Below, in pieces: positions 52,846 through 61,996 of a stretch of DNA of 64,000 nt. Both the position numbers and the translations under genes were made by a program. The stretch is from Longimicrobium terrae. Lineage in GTDB: Bacteria > Gemmatimonadota > Gemmatimonadetes > Longimicrobiales > Longimicrobiaceae. The stretch spans positions 62,001-126,000 of the forward strand of contig NZ_JACHIA010000010.1 in the NCBI RefSeq assembly GCF_014202995.1, read 5' to 3'. The notes under the pieces were generated by a model. It was not told the DNA's origin. It ran no database searches and worked only from the letters and a program-made list of their open reading frames with translations. Numbering within the stretch: position 1 is the stretch's first letter; each line of letters starts with the position of its first letter.

Positions 52846-53593
52846 GGGCCGTCTCCCGTGCGTGGTGAATCCGCGTTCCCGCGGCGCCGTCCGTAATCAT
52901 TTCCAGGTCGCCGATGCGCACCGCGCCCACCGACTCGGCCGCCCGCAGCGCCGCGCGCAGCTTGGGCCGCATTCCGCCCGCCGCCTCGCCGCTGGAGAGG
53001 AGCGCGTCCGCCTCGTCCGCATCCAGCGCGCTCACCGCGGTTCCCCCGCTGCGCACGCCGGACACGTCGCTCACGAAGAGCAGTTCATCCGCCGCCAGCG
53101 CCGCCGCGATCCCCGCCGCGGCGTCGTCCGCGTTCACGTTCAGGCCGCCGCCGTCGGGGGCGCGCGAGACGGGGGAGATGACGGGCGTCAATCCCATCTT
53201 CAGCCACCCGTGAACCAGCTCCGTGCGCACCTGCGTCAGTTCGCCCGTGCGGCCCAGCGCTCCGCCGTGGGAGACGCGGCCATTCAGCAGCCCGGCGTCC
53301 TCGCCGCTCACGCCCATGGCGTCCACGCCGGCGTTCAGCAGCGCGGCGGCCCAGCGTTTGTTCACCGATCCGCTCAGCACCATGCGCACGACATCCATCA
53401 CCCGCGGCGTGGTCACCCGCAGTCCGTCGCGCCACTCCGGCTCCAGCCCCAGCACGCGCTGCAGGTCCGACACTTCCTTGCCGCCGCCATGGACAAGAAC
53501 CGTCTCGATCCCCGATGCCGCCACCGCCCGCGCGACTTCGCTCATCCACCCGGCGTCCTCGGCCAGGTTGCCACCCACCTTGATCACCCTCAC
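52832..53593 (-). CDS. argB: Acetylglutamate kinase
   Basis: A 253-residue amino-acid kinase: VIKVGGNLAED at the start, VLVHGGGKEVSDLQ for substrate and ATP binding, and VNADDAAAGIAAALAADELLFVSDV near residue 170. It phosphorylates N-acetylglutamate. There is no long N-terminal extension, so the arginine-inhibited type is less likely. ATG 53593 overlaps the argC stop (ATGA). Confidence 0.92.
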   Translation of the reverse strand: MRVIKVGGNLAEDAGWMSEVARAVAASGIETVLVHGGGKEVSDLQRVLGLEPEWRDGLRVTTPRVMDVVRMVLSGSVNKRWAAALLNAGVDAMGVSGEDAGLLNGRVSHGGALGRTGELTQVRTELVHGWLKMGLTPVISPVSRAPDGGGLNVNADDAAAGIAAALAADELLFVSDVSGVRSGGTAVSALDADEADALLSSGEAAGGMRPKLRAALRAAESVGAVRIGDLEMITDGAAGTRIHHARETAHAGD

Positions 53594-54588
53594 AGCAGCG
53601 CCTCCGTCTCGGGCCAGCCGAACATCAGGTTCAGGTTCTGTACGGCCTGCCCCGCCGCGCCCTTGCGCAGATTGTCGATGGCGGCGACCACGATCAGCAT
53701 CGGCGAGGAGACGTCGCGGACGGCGGTGACGCCGATGGCCACGCGATTGGTCTGGACCACGTCGGCCAGCGAGGGGAGCCGTCCGCCGGAAAACACCTGG
53801 ACGAAGGGCTCGCCTGCATAATCATCCAGCCAGAGCGACGCGGGGTCGCCGGCCAGCGGCACGTGCAGCGGTACGTAGATCGTCTCCAGGATCCCGCGGC
53901 GCACCGGCAGCAGGTGCGGGGTAAAGACGAGGTCCGGCGCGGCGCCTTCCGACAGCGCGGCGGCCTGCGACCGCATCTCGGCCAGGTGCCGGTGGATGTT
54001 CCCCGCCGCGTAGGCGCTGAACCCTTCCGCGACCTCGGCAAAGAGCAGCTCCCGCTTGGGCGACCGCCCCGCCCCGCTCACCCCCGACGCCGCGTTGATG
54101 ATCACCGGGCCGGCCGTCAGCCCGCGGCGGAAAAGGGGAGCCAGGGCCAGCGTCGCCGCCGTGGGATAGCACCCCGGGTTGGCGATGAGCCGCGCCCCGG
54201 CGATGCGCTCGCGGTGCAGCTCGGGAAGGCCGTACACCGCCTCCCGCGCCCACTGGGGCGTGGCCTCGCCCGGCACCCGCAGGTCGGCGGAAAGGTCGAT
54301 GGCCCGCACCCCGGCCGCGTGCGCCCGCTCCATCCACTTGGCGCTTTCGCCGTGCGGCAGGCAGCTGATGACGCAGTCGCAGGCCGCGAGGTCCGCGTCC
54401 GCCGCGCGCACCAGCGCCGGGCCCGTGGCGCCGTGCACGAGTTCGCTGAGCGGGGTGCCCGCTTCAGACTCGGAAGTCGCCCAGGCGATGGTGGCCCGCG
54501 GGTGCGCCGCCAGAATGCGCAGCAGTTCGCGCCCGGCGTATCCGCCCGCTCCGAGGATTCCGATCCGTCCGACAGAATAGTTATTCAT
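53590..54588 (-). CDS. argC: N-acetyl-gamma-glutamyl-phosphate reductase
   Basis: A 332-residue protein: NADP site IGILGAGGYAGRELLRIL near residue 9, catalytic Cys in ANPGCYPTAATLAL, His in AAGNIHRHLAEM. It reduces acetylglutamyl phosphate to the semialdehyde. GTG 54591 and ATG 54588 are adjacent and no Shine-Dalgarno lies upstream. The best promoter puts the transcript start within 0-3 nt of the start codon, so the mRNA may be leaderless. First gene of the argCBD-argA unit. Confidence 0.93.
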   Translation of the reverse strand: MNNYSVGRIGILGAGGYAGRELLRILAAHPRATIAWATSESEAGTPLSELVHGATGPALVRAADADLAACDCVISCLPHGESAKWMERAHAAGVRAIDLSADLRVPGEATPQWAREAVYGLPELHRERIAGARLIANPGCYPTAATLALAPLFRRGLTAGPVIINAASGVSGAGRSPKRELLFAEVAEGFSAYAAGNIHRHLAEMRSQAAALSEGAAPDLVFTPHLLPVRRGILETIYVPLHVPLAGDPASLWLDDYAGEPFVQVFSGGRLPSLADVVQTNRVAIGVTAVRDVSSPMLIVVAAIDNLRKGAAGQAVQNLNLMFGWPETEALL

Positions 54589-54626
54589 CACGACGGAATA
54601 CTATGCACAATCCGGGTGGGCGTCAA
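54574..54626 (-). promoter_or_regulatory. Promoter and ARG-box-like site of argC
   Basis: On the minus strand TTGACG (54626-54621), 17 nt, TAGTAT (54603-54598). The site TGAATAACTATTCT (54587-54574) closely resembles the ArgR half-site pair (consensus about TGAATAATTATTCA) and overlaps the first codons of argC. ArgR bound there would block the promoter. The argR gene is divergent from nothing and lies 250 nt upstream on the same strand. Confidence 0.6.
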
Positions 54627-54711
54627 CCCGTTTGCCTGTAACAGTCTCTGCAAGTCGCTCCAGGAGTGTGACTTCGGGCGGATGCCGCGCCGCGGAGGGC
54701 GTTACGGACCA

Positions 54712-54833
54712 TCTCACGCAGAGCAGCAGAGCAGCAGAGAAAAGACACGGAAACGGGAAAAAGGCAGGAGAAAGATCGAGTCTTTCTCCTGCCTTTTTCT
54801 CTTCTCTGCGCCTCTGCTGCTCTGCGTGAGGCG
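54712..54833. repeat. Long inverted-repeat element with central terminator hairpin
   Basis: Between argR and argC. Outer arms CTCACGCAGAGCAGCAGAGC and CTCTGCTGCTCTGCGTGAGG are inverted, and the centre is itself a perfect hairpin (54757-54799). Same family as 11752, 27748 and 42630. The CACGGAGG module is absent here. Confidence 0.85.
54757..54799. terminator. Strong bidirectional hairpin inside the repeat
   Basis: A 19-bp perfect stem (GAAAAAGGCAGGAGAAAGA and its complement) with a 5-nt loop and T-runs on both strands. It should end argR transcription before argC. Confidence 0.8.
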
Positions 54834-54854
54834 CTTCTTTTCCGTGGATGATCG

Positions 54855-55334
54855 TCAGCCGCTGTCCGTTCGCCGGTCGGCGATGGCTTCGATGCGGGAT
54901 ACGATGACGTCGCGGTGGTCGGGGCTGCGCAGCACGATCAGGATGGTGTCGTCCCCGCCGATGGTGCCCACGATCTCCGACCACCCCTCCGCGTCAATCG
55001 CCACGGCGATGGGCTGCGCGCCGCCCACGAGCGTCTTGAGGACGAGCAGGTTGCCCACGCCGTCCGCGCCCACGTACAGCGCGGGGAGCAGGCGGCTGAG
55101 GGTGGGACCCACGTCCGGGCCGCCCGCGGGGACCACGTATCCGCTGCCCCCGTGCTCGTCCGGCGTCTTTACCAGCCCCAGGTTGCGGATGTCGCGCGAA
55201 AGGGTGGCCTGCGCCACCTCGATGCCCCGCGCGGCCAGCAGTTCGCGCAGTGCCTCCTGTGACGGAACACGATGGGTGCGGACGATTTCCAGAATGGCCG
55301 CATGCCGCGGAAGCTTCACGGATGATGGGGGCAA
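54855..55334 (-). CDS. argR: Arginine repressor
   Basis: A 159-residue protein. The N-terminal winged helix-turn-helix has SQEALRELLAARGIEVAQAT and LSRDIRNLGLVK. The C-terminal arginine-binding and hexamerisation domain has VLKTLVGGAQPIAVAIDAEGW and VGTIGGDDTILIVL with the GTIAGDDT-like signature. It represses arginine genes when arginine is abundant. A TGAAT-GGC-GTTCA sequence at 55340-55352, just before its start, may allow self-control. Confidence 0.93.
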   Translation of the reverse strand: MPPSSVKLPRHAAILEIVRTHRVPSQEALRELLAARGIEVAQATLSRDIRNLGLVKTPDEHGGSGYVVPAGGPDVGPTLSRLLPALYVGADGVGNLLVLKTLVGGAQPIAVAIDAEGWSEIVGTIGGDDTILIVLRSPDHRDVIVSRIEAIADRRTDSG

Positions 55335-55448
55335 GGGGATGAATGGCGTTCACTGGCCGAAGATACATGCCGGGCACACCGCGTTCCACTCCGCGGGAGC
55401 GAGACGCGATCGGGCGATGAAACGGCGCGTTTGGCTGACCGACTCCGC

Positions 55449-56481
55449 TCAGGCCCAGTGTGCCGCGTCGGATGGCTCGGGCGTGGCGGGAAGCGCGAGG
55501 ACGGAGGGAACGCGGAACGTGGGGGGCGAGAGCGCCGCGATCTCCGCCGCCGCCGCGGCGCCCCGCCCGTCCGAAAGGCCGGCGCAGAATCCGTGGGCGT
55601 CGCGCAGCGCGGCGAACCAGAGCAGCGGGCGCGGGCCGTCCACGCGCTCCAGAAACTCCGACGCGGTGCGGATGAACGCCGCCTCGTCCCCGGCGTGCAG
55701 CGCGGTGCGCATTTGCAGCCACCGGCGGCAGTAAACGAACGGATCTTCTTCCGTTTCCGGCCACGCCAAGTGCGGCGCGAGCAGTTCCACCGCGGGGCCG
55801 CCCATATCCGGCTCGCGGGCCAGCAGCAGCGCCAGTTCGGTGACGATCTCGTTGAGCGAAAGGGCGCGCAGGCGCGGAATCAGCGGCGGCGCCGGCCTGC
55901 CGAGCTGCGCCAGCGGCCACGCATCCGCATCGCCCTCCAGGTAGTTCCACAGCGCGGCGGCCGTCCGCAGTGCGCCCTCGGCATCCACTCCGGAAGCGAC
56001 ACGGGCGCGCAGGTGGATGTGCGACAGGTGCACCCGCCGCCCCTCCGCGTTGGGAAATCCGTGCTCCTCGCTGACCCGGTTGGCGACATCGAGCGCGACA
56101 TCCAGTTCCCGGAGCGCCGCGTCCCACTGGCCGTGGCAGTACGCCAGATACGCCTCGCCCGCGTGGTGCATCGTCTCCGCCAGCATGCGCCCGCGCGGCG
56201 AAAGCTCCGCCGCCGCCAGCGCCTCGCGGGCCTGCACCAGCCACTCGCCCGCGGCGTCCAGGTCGCGCGCTCGGGCGTGCCGCAGCGCCGTTTCGCGCGT
56301 GTACGACACGGCCCGCAGCCCGGCGGAATCCTCCGCGCCCAGCCACGCGATCACCGCCTGCTCCGCTGGGAAGCCCCGCCGTCGTGTCCTGGACGAGCGT
56401 GCCGCCGCGCAGATACTCCGCCCCGCGCCGCACGGCATCCACCAGGCCGTCCAGCGCCACGCATTCTGTTGTCGTGTCCAT
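55449..56481 (-). pseudogene. TPR-like protein gene with a probable frameshift
   Basis: The natural start appears to be ATG 56481 (MDTTTECVALDGLVDAVRRG, then LVQDTTAG). That frame loses protein-like character near 56375, and the next frame carries on convincingly with FPAEQAVIAWLGAEDSAGLR to the stop at 55449. Removing one base in the CCCCGCC run near 56374-56380 would join them into a protein of about 343 residues. The long part is alpha-helical with TPR-like repeats (MHHAGEAYLAYCHGQWDAALREL). It may be a real frameshift, a sequencing error, or a gene starting further inside. No catalytic motifs. Confidence 0.6.
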
Positions 56482-56745
56482 TGGCGGTGTGGATTGCGTG
56501 CGGAGGGGGAAGTTGATGCTACCAGGAGGAAAGCGGCGAGCGGACAAGAGTAAGCGCAAAAGGAAAGTGATTCAAGCGATGGGTGTCGCGGTGATCTGAA
56601 CGGGGATGAGAGGATGCTGGCCGGCATCCAGCCCACGCATTACCTTAGGCGACCATTCCTGACACACTGCTGGCCGCCGGCTCCCGCCTCAGCGGGCCGC
56701 GGCTGCACGACACTTCCCATCCCCCTGCCCCGCAAGAGGTTGCGC

Positions 56746-58491
56746 ATGCGCCTGTCCCATTCGCCCCGTGCCCTGCTGCTCCTTACCGGCCTGCTCGGCG
56801 CGCCGCTGGCCGCGTGCGATACGCCGTCCGGTGTGCCGCGCGCCGTTCCCGCGGACGGAGCCGCGCGCGTCGTCATTCCCGCCAAGGGTACGGCGTCCAC
56901 GCTGGACGTGGGAAGCTGGAACATCGAGTGGTTCGGCGACGCGTCCAACGGGCCCGCGAACGAAACGCTGCAGCTGAGCAACGCCAGAGACGTCATCGGC
57001 GGCGCGGACCTGGACATCTGGGGCGTGGCGGAAATCGTGAGCCAGACGCAGTTCAACACGCTCGAGTCGCAGCTTTCCGGCTACAGCGGCGTGCTGGCGA
57101 GCGAGTCGACCGTCACCAACGGCTCCACCTATTACGCCGCGAGCGAGCAGAAGGTGGGCATCCTGTACCGCAGCTCCATTGCGACGCTGCTGGGCGCAAA
57201 GGTGATTCTGACCGCCAACGACGCGGACTTCGCCGGCCGCCCCCCGCTGGAGGCCCGCCTGCGCGTGACGCTGAACGGCGCCACGGAAGACATCGTCGTC
57301 ATCGTGCTGCACATGAAGGCATTCGACGACCTTGCGGGATGGACTCGCCGGCAGGCCGCGGGCACGGCGCTCAAGAGCTACATCGACACCACCTGGCCCA
57401 CGCAGAAGGTGATTGTCGTGGGCGACTGGAATGACGACGTGGACACCTCCATCACCTCCGGGCAGGCGTCGCCGTACCAGAACTTCGTGAGCGACGCGGC
57501 GGACTACCTGTTCCCCACGCGCGCCCTCTCGCTGGCGGGAATCGCGTCGACGACCGGCTATTCCGACATGATCGACCACCACCTCGTCACCAACGACCTG
57601 AGTGCCACCTATGTCGCGAATTCCGCGCAGGTGTACCGGGTGGATTCATACATTTCCAGCTACGCGTCGACCACCAGCGACCACTATCCCGTCCTCAGCC
57701 GCTACACCTTTGGCAGCGGCGGCGGATCGACGGCGGGCGTGACCGTCACCGCGCCCAACGGAGGGGAAAGCTGGGCGGCCGGAAGCGCGCGCTCCATCAC
57801 CTGGACCTCCACCGGCGTCACGAACCTCAAGCTGGAGTACACGCTGAACGGCTCCACGTGGAGCGTCATCACCGCGAGCACGCCCGCGTCGGCCGGCAGC
57901 TACGCGTGGACGGTTCCCTCCACGACGTCCACGACGGCAAAGGTGCGCGTGACGGACGCCTCCGTGTCCACGCGGACGGATGCAAGCGATGGCGTGTTCA
58001 GCATCACCGCGTCGTCCACGCCGGCGAGCGTGACGGTGAACGAGATCATGGCCAACGAGCCGGGAAGCACTACGGCGGCGGAGTACGTGGAGATCGTGAA
58101 CCTGGGCGGAACCAGCGCCTCCATCGGAGGATGGACGCTCAGCGACGCGGCGGGCGTGAAGCACACCTTTGCCGCCGGCACCACGCTCGCCGCGGGGAAG
58201 GCGATCGTCGTCTTCGGCGGGGCGGCGGGGATTCCCGTGGGGCTGGCCAACGCGGTTTCCGCCTCCACCGGTACGCTCGCGCTGGGCAACAGCGGCGATT
58301 CCGTGATCCTCAAGGACGGCTCGGGCGTGGTCAAATTCACCTACGCGTATCCCTCGTCCCTGGCGGGAACCGATGGCGTGTCGATGAACCGCAGCCCGGA
58401 CGCCAGCGCCACCGGAAGCTGGGTGCTGCACACCGCGCTCGGCTCTCTCTCGTCATCCCCCGGCGTGCGCGCGAACGGCGTCGCCTTCTGA
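56746..58491 (+). CDS. Secreted nuclease-like lipoprotein: EEP domain plus lamin-tail domain
   Basis: A 581-residue protein. The signal peptide ends in the lipobox LAAC (about residue 24). Residues about 50-320 form an endonuclease/exonuclease/phosphatase fold with its active-site pieces: SWNIEWFG, AEIVSQTQ, VLHMKAFDD, VGDWNDDVD, DMIDHH and TSDHYPV. A Ser/Thr-rich Ig-like segment follows (PNGGESWAAGSARSITW). Residues about 465-581 form a lamin-tail domain (VNEIMANEPGS, AEYVEIVNLG, GGWTLSDAAG). Such proteins are thought to be extracellular DNases or phosphodiesterases attached to the envelope. ATG 56746 follows AAGAGG. Confidence 0.85.
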   Translation: MRLSHSPRALLLLTGLLGAPLAACDTPSGVPRAVPADGAARVVIPAKGTASTLDVGSWNIEWFGDASNGPANETLQLSNARDVIGGADLDIWGVAEIVSQTQFNTLESQLSGYSGVLASESTVTNGSTYYAASEQKVGILYRSSIATLLGAKVILTANDADFAGRPPLEARLRVTLNGATEDIVVIVLHMKAFDDLAGWTRRQAAGTALKSYIDTTWPTQKVIVVGDWNDDVDTSITSGQASPYQNFVSDAADYLFPTRALSLAGIASTTGYSDMIDHHLVTNDLSATYVANSAQVYRVDSYISSYASTTSDHYPVLSRYTFGSGGGSTAGVTVTAPNGGESWAAGSARSITWTSTGVTNLKLEYTLNGSTWSVITASTPASAGSYAWTVPSTTSTTAKVRVTDASVSTRTDASDGVFSITASSTPASVTVNEIMANEPGSTTAAEYVEIVNLGGTSASIGGWTLSDAAGVKHTFAAGTTLAAGKAIVVFGGAAGIPVGLANAVSASTGTLALGNSGDSVILKDGSGVVKFTYAYPSSLAGTDGVSMNRSPDASATGSWVLHTALGSLSSSPGVRANGVAF

Positions 58492-58505
58492 GTGATCGAT
58501 GCCAG

Positions 58506-58534
58506 GCCCCGGGTCCCCGCGGACCCGGGGCTTT
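58506..58534 (+). terminator. Intrinsic terminator
   Basis: GCCCCGGGTCC, CCGC loop, GGACCCGGGGC, then TTTC. It lies 14 nt after the nuclease-like gene. Confidence 0.85.
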
Positions 58535-58660
58535 CGCGTGCCATCCCGCGCCGGATGTGGTGCCGGCGACGATCCTCGTCCAAAGGGATTGGACCACGCC
58601 ACGGATCGCGTGTAGATTCAACGGCTTCGCGCGTTTCTCCCTCCCCTTCCCGCCGGACCG

Positions 58661-60283
58661 ATGCGCCGCAACGCCCTGCTTCTGACCGCCCTGCTCGCCG
58701 TCCCCGCCGCGCTGCCCGCGCAGCACGAGGGCGGACACGGCGCCGCGCCCGCGGCTCCGCCGGTGGCGGATTCCACGATCACGCTCCATCGAGAGGCGCT
58801 GGGCACCTTTCACTGGCCCGTGCGCACGGTGTCGCAAGAGGCGCAGGCGTACTTCGATCAGGGGACGCGGCTGATGTTCGCCTTTGCCCCGGACGATGCG
58901 TATCGCTCGTTCGCCCAGGCGCGCCGGCTGGATCCCGCGTGCGCCATGTGCTGGTGGGGCGAGGCGTGGTCGCTGGCGCCGTACCTGAACGGCCCCATGG
59001 ACGCGGAAGACGCGCCTGCCGCCTTTGCCGCCGCCGCCCGTGCACGCGCACTGGCCGCGGAAAGCGGCTCGCCGGCCGAGCGCGCGCTGACGGAGGCGAT
59101 GGCGGTGCGCTTTGCGCCGGAGCACCCCGCCGGCGGCCGCGCACGGCTGGACTCCGCGTACGCCAAGGCGATGGAGGACGTGCATGCACGCTTCGCGAAT
59201 GACGCGCAGATGGCCACGATGTACGCCGAAGCGCTGATGCTGCTTGAGCCTCGCCGCGGCATCTGGAGCCTGGAAAAGCCGTCCGTCACCCGCATTCTGG
59301 ACGTGCTCCAGGGCGTGCTGGCGGCGGACCTGGGCCACCCCGGCGCCTGCCACCTCTTCATCCACGCGACGGAAACCACGCCGCGCGTGGGCGAGGCCGA
59401 GGCGTGTGGCGAGCTGCTCTCCGCCTCCATGCCGCGGGCGAGCCACATCAACCACATGCCGTCACACACGTTCAACCGCGTGGGCCGCTGGGGCGACGCG
59501 GTGACGGTGAACCAGCTTGCGGTCCGCTCGGATTCCGCCGCGCGCACGGGGGACGGAATCTCCGTCTACGCCGCCCACAACCAGATGATGCTGGCGTACG
59601 CCGCCGCGGTGGATGGGCAGTCTGCGGTCGCGCGGCTGGCGTCAAACGGATTCGCGGAACTCGTTCCGGAGGGCGACGGTGCGTCGCTCCAGGCGCTGAT
59701 GGCCGTGCGATTCGGGCGCTGGGACGACGCGCTGGCGCTCACCGCCGCGCCCACGCACCCGGTGCACCGCGGCCTGTGGGCGTTCGGGCGCGGCTACGCG
59801 CACCTTCGCGGTGGGCGCGCGGACAGTGCCGCCCTCTACCTTGCGCGGGTGGACTCGCTGGCCACGAACACGCCGCAGACCATGGTGGTGCGCCAGCATA
59901 CGCCCGCGCGCCTGCTGGGCGTGGTGAGCAACATCCTGCGCGGGGAGATGGAGCGCTCCGCCGGACGCGCAGACGAGGCGATCACCGCCTTTCGCGCCGC
60001 GGTCGCGCTGGAAGACCAGCTGGTGTACGACGAGCCGGAACCGCTCCCCTTTGCCGCCCGCGACTGGCTGGGCGCGGCGCTTCTGGATGCGGGGCAGGCG
60101 GATGAGGCCGCGCGCGTCTACACGGACGCAGTGGCGGACCGCCCCGGGAACGGATGGAGCCTGTGGGGGCTGGAACGTGCACTTCGCGCCGCGGGCCGCA
60201 CGGAAGAGGCGGACGCTGCCCGCGCCCGCTTCGCCTCCGTGTGGACCCGCGCGGACCTGCAGCTCTCCGCGACGCGCTTTTGA
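58661..60283 (+). CDS. Exported TPR-repeat protein with His/Cys motifs
   Basis: A 540-residue protein with a signal peptide ending in LPAQ (about residue 21), then TPR-like helices over its whole length. Conserved-looking motifs are DPACAMCWWGEAW, GHPGACHLFIHATE and HINHMPSHTFNRVGRW, with several His and Cys that could bind a metal or heme. I know this arrangement from exported TPR proteins of unknown function in Gram-negative bacteria. No operon partner is clear. Confidence 0.65.
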   Translation: MRRNALLLTALLAVPAALPAQHEGGHGAAPAAPPVADSTITLHREALGTFHWPVRTVSQEAQAYFDQGTRLMFAFAPDDAYRSFAQARRLDPACAMCWWGEAWSLAPYLNGPMDAEDAPAAFAAAARARALAAESGSPAERALTEAMAVRFAPEHPAGGRARLDSAYAKAMEDVHARFANDAQMATMYAEALMLLEPRRGIWSLEKPSVTRILDVLQGVLAADLGHPGACHLFIHATETTPRVGEAEACGELLSASMPRASHINHMPSHTFNRVGRWGDAVTVNQLAVRSDSAARTGDGISVYAAHNQMMLAYAAAVDGQSAVARLASNGFAELVPEGDGASLQALMAVRFGRWDDALALTAAPTHPVHRGLWAFGRGYAHLRGGRADSAALYLARVDSLATNTPQTMVVRQHTPARLLGVVSNILRGEMERSAGRADEAITAFRAAVALEDQLVYDEPEPLPFAARDWLGAALLDAGQADEAARVYTDAVADRPGNGWSLWGLERALRAAGRTEEADAARARFASVWTRADLQLSATRF

Positions 60284-60425
60284 CGGGATCCGTACGGCGC
60301 GGCGCGGGACACGAGGGATTGATCGCGGACGCGGCGCGTTGCCCCGCGGCCGGTGGGGCGATTAGTTTGGCGCACCGCGGGTGTAAACAGAAGTCGTCGG
60401 CGAACTGGCCGGGAGAGGAACACGG

Positions 60426-60686
60426 ATGGATCAGGAGCAGAGGGCGGAGGTCGAGCGGCACCTGCACGCGGCCCGCAAGATCATGCTGGACACGATGAAG
60501 ACCTTTCGGGAAGAAAAGATCAACCCGGCCGCGGTGGCGCAGGTGCTGGGTGAATCCGCCGTGCAGCTGATGATCCGCAACTACGGGCCGGATTCTGCCC
60601 GCGTGTACACCAAGAGCCTGACGGAAGAAGCCCTCCGCCTGGCGCACCACTACCGCACGCAGGCGGCCCCGGCCGAGCCGGAGTAA
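60426..60686 (+). CDS. Small hypothetical protein (86 residues)
   Basis: A soluble, helical protein with two amphipathic helices (EQRAEVERHLHAARKIML and INPAAVAQVLGESAVQLMI). ATG 60426 follows GGAGAGGAA. It has a clear own terminator 22 nt downstream, which supports a real gene. No family is recognised. Confidence 0.6.
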   Translation: MDQEQRAEVERHLHAARKIMLDTMKTFREEKINPAAVAQVLGESAVQLMIRNYGPDSARVYTKSLTEEALRLAHHYRTQAAPAEPE

Positions 60687-60707
60687 CGCTCGTCTGACGG
60701 AAACTGA

Positions 60708-60739
60708 ACGGGTCCCGGCACCATGCCGGGACCCGTTTT
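60708..60739 (+). terminator. Intrinsic terminator
   Basis: ACGGGTCCCGGCA, a 3-nt loop, its complement, then TTTC. Confidence 0.85.
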
Positions 60740-60818
60740 CTGTTCCGTCGATGGCGGATTCCGAAACTCGGCGGCGGCGAACCCCCAGGGCCTCTCCACC
60801 GTTTGAGGGCCTGTTCGC

Positions 60819-61343
60819 TCAGGACGGCGCGAACCCGGCCGTGCGCCGATTCCTCGCCCGCAGCCAGACCACCAGCGCGGCGATGGTGATGAGGATCTCC
60901 AGGCCGAACGTCCAGTGCAGCACGAAGTTGTAGATCCAGGCGCCGTGCGCGGCGGGCGGATGGCTAAGCGCGAATTCGTGCTGGGAGAACGGCCACGCCC
61001 ACCGGATTCCGCCTGCCGTAGTATCCAGAATCAGGTGGATCATCACGTTCGCCGCCACCACCGCGCCCGCGATCCACGCCTCCCGGCGTGCCCGGATGAG
61101 CATCAGGACCAGAGCGCCGAGCGCGAACACGGCGATCCACGCAAGCGGAATGTGCGTCAGATAGGCGTGGTGCACCTGCCGCCGGTGATCCACGAAGTGC
61201 CACCAGAACAGATCCAGATCCGGCAGCACGCTTGCCGCCACACCGAGCAGCAGAATCCGCATCTGCGCACCGTCCGGCACGGCGAAGCGGCGCAGCAGCC
61301 CGCGCGTGGTCAGGTATCCCGCGGGGATGTGGGCGATCAGCAT
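60819..61343 (-). CDS. YdjM-type membrane-bound metal-dependent hydrolase-like protein
   Basis: A 174-residue membrane protein with four to five transmembrane segments. The family motifs are MLIAHIPAGYL, VLPDLDLFWWHF, HHAYLTHIPLAW and HLILDTTAGGIRWAWPF (conserved His/Asp that could hold a metal). The biochemical role of the family is uncertain. ATG 61343 aligns with the typical MxxxHxxxG start; an upstream extension runs into the repeat at 61393. Confidence 0.8.
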   Translation of the reverse strand: MLIAHIPAGYLTTRGLLRRFAVPDGAQMRILLLGVAASVLPDLDLFWWHFVDHRRQVHHAYLTHIPLAWIAVFALGALVLMLIRARREAWIAGAVVAANVMIHLILDTTAGGIRWAWPFSQHEFALSHPPAAHGAWIYNFVLHWTFGLEILITIAALVVWLRARNRRTAGFAPS

Positions 61344-61392
61344 CGGGCCTGAGGATGTGGCGGGAAGGAATGCCGGGCTTTCAGCGAGGCCC

Positions 61393-61452
61393 GGCTGGGG
61401 CGACTGAAGTCGCGGCAACAACGGCGCGAAGTCCGCCTGCGCGGACTGTGGC
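61393..61452 (-). repeat. Intergenic palindromic repeat (module B, short copy)
   Basis: GGGGCGACTGAAGTCGCGGC followed by GAAGTCCGCCTGCGCGGACT, almost identical to 10196-10250. Confidence 0.85.
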
Positions 61453-61559
61453 GAAAGATGGGGTGTGTTTCGACAGGTCTCGCGCCGGCGCGCCCTCGCT
61501 GACGTCGGTGGCGGATTCGGTGTGCGCCGCTTACGCCGAAGTCCGTGGAGCGGGTGGCG

Positions 61560-61976
61560 TCATTGGAGTGGACCGCGCCACGCATCGCGGCTGGTGCGGC
61601 GATACGTGCCCGCGGCTGCCACCCCCGCGGGCATGCCGCAGTCCTGTGCGGAACCGGCCTGCGAAACGACGGCCCGCGAACCGCGGAAGCGGATGCGGAT
61701 CTCGCACGCGTGTCCGAAAGCGGCTGTCGTGTACACGGCCTCGCCGTCGTCCAAAGCGGCGGTCCCCGTCACCGTCCCCTGCGAACCCCACGCGCCCGCC
61801 GCCGTGCACTGCAGCACCAGATCCGCCACCTTTGCCTCCGCGCGTGCGCCCAGCACGCATCCGGCGCCGCCGGTCTGGTCCAGCATGTACGTTCCCGTCA
61901 CGTCATCGCCCGTACCGCCGCACGCCGCGCAGACAAGGGCGGCGGCGATCACCGCGACACGCAGCCGTGTCATCAT
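61560..61976 (-). CDS. Small lipoprotein with four cysteines
   Basis: A protein of about 138 residues with lipobox VCAAC. The mature part is beta-rich (VTGTYMLDQTGGAGCVLG, then LVLQCTAAGAW) with Cys in GAGC, LQC, HAC and QDC, which may form two disulfides in the periplasm. ATG 61976 is preferred; 61988 is also in frame. Lies 20 nt after the next upstream lipoprotein gene, so the two are probably one operon. Confidence 0.6.
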   Translation of the reverse strand: MMTRLRVAVIAAALVCAACGGTGDDVTGTYMLDQTGGAGCVLGARAEAKVADLVLQCTAAGAWGSQGTVTGTAALDDGEAVYTTAAFGHACEIRIRFRGSRAVVSQAGSAQDCGMPAGVAAAGTYRRTSRDAWRGPLQ

Positions 61977-61996
61977 CCGATAGCCCATCGCGCGGA

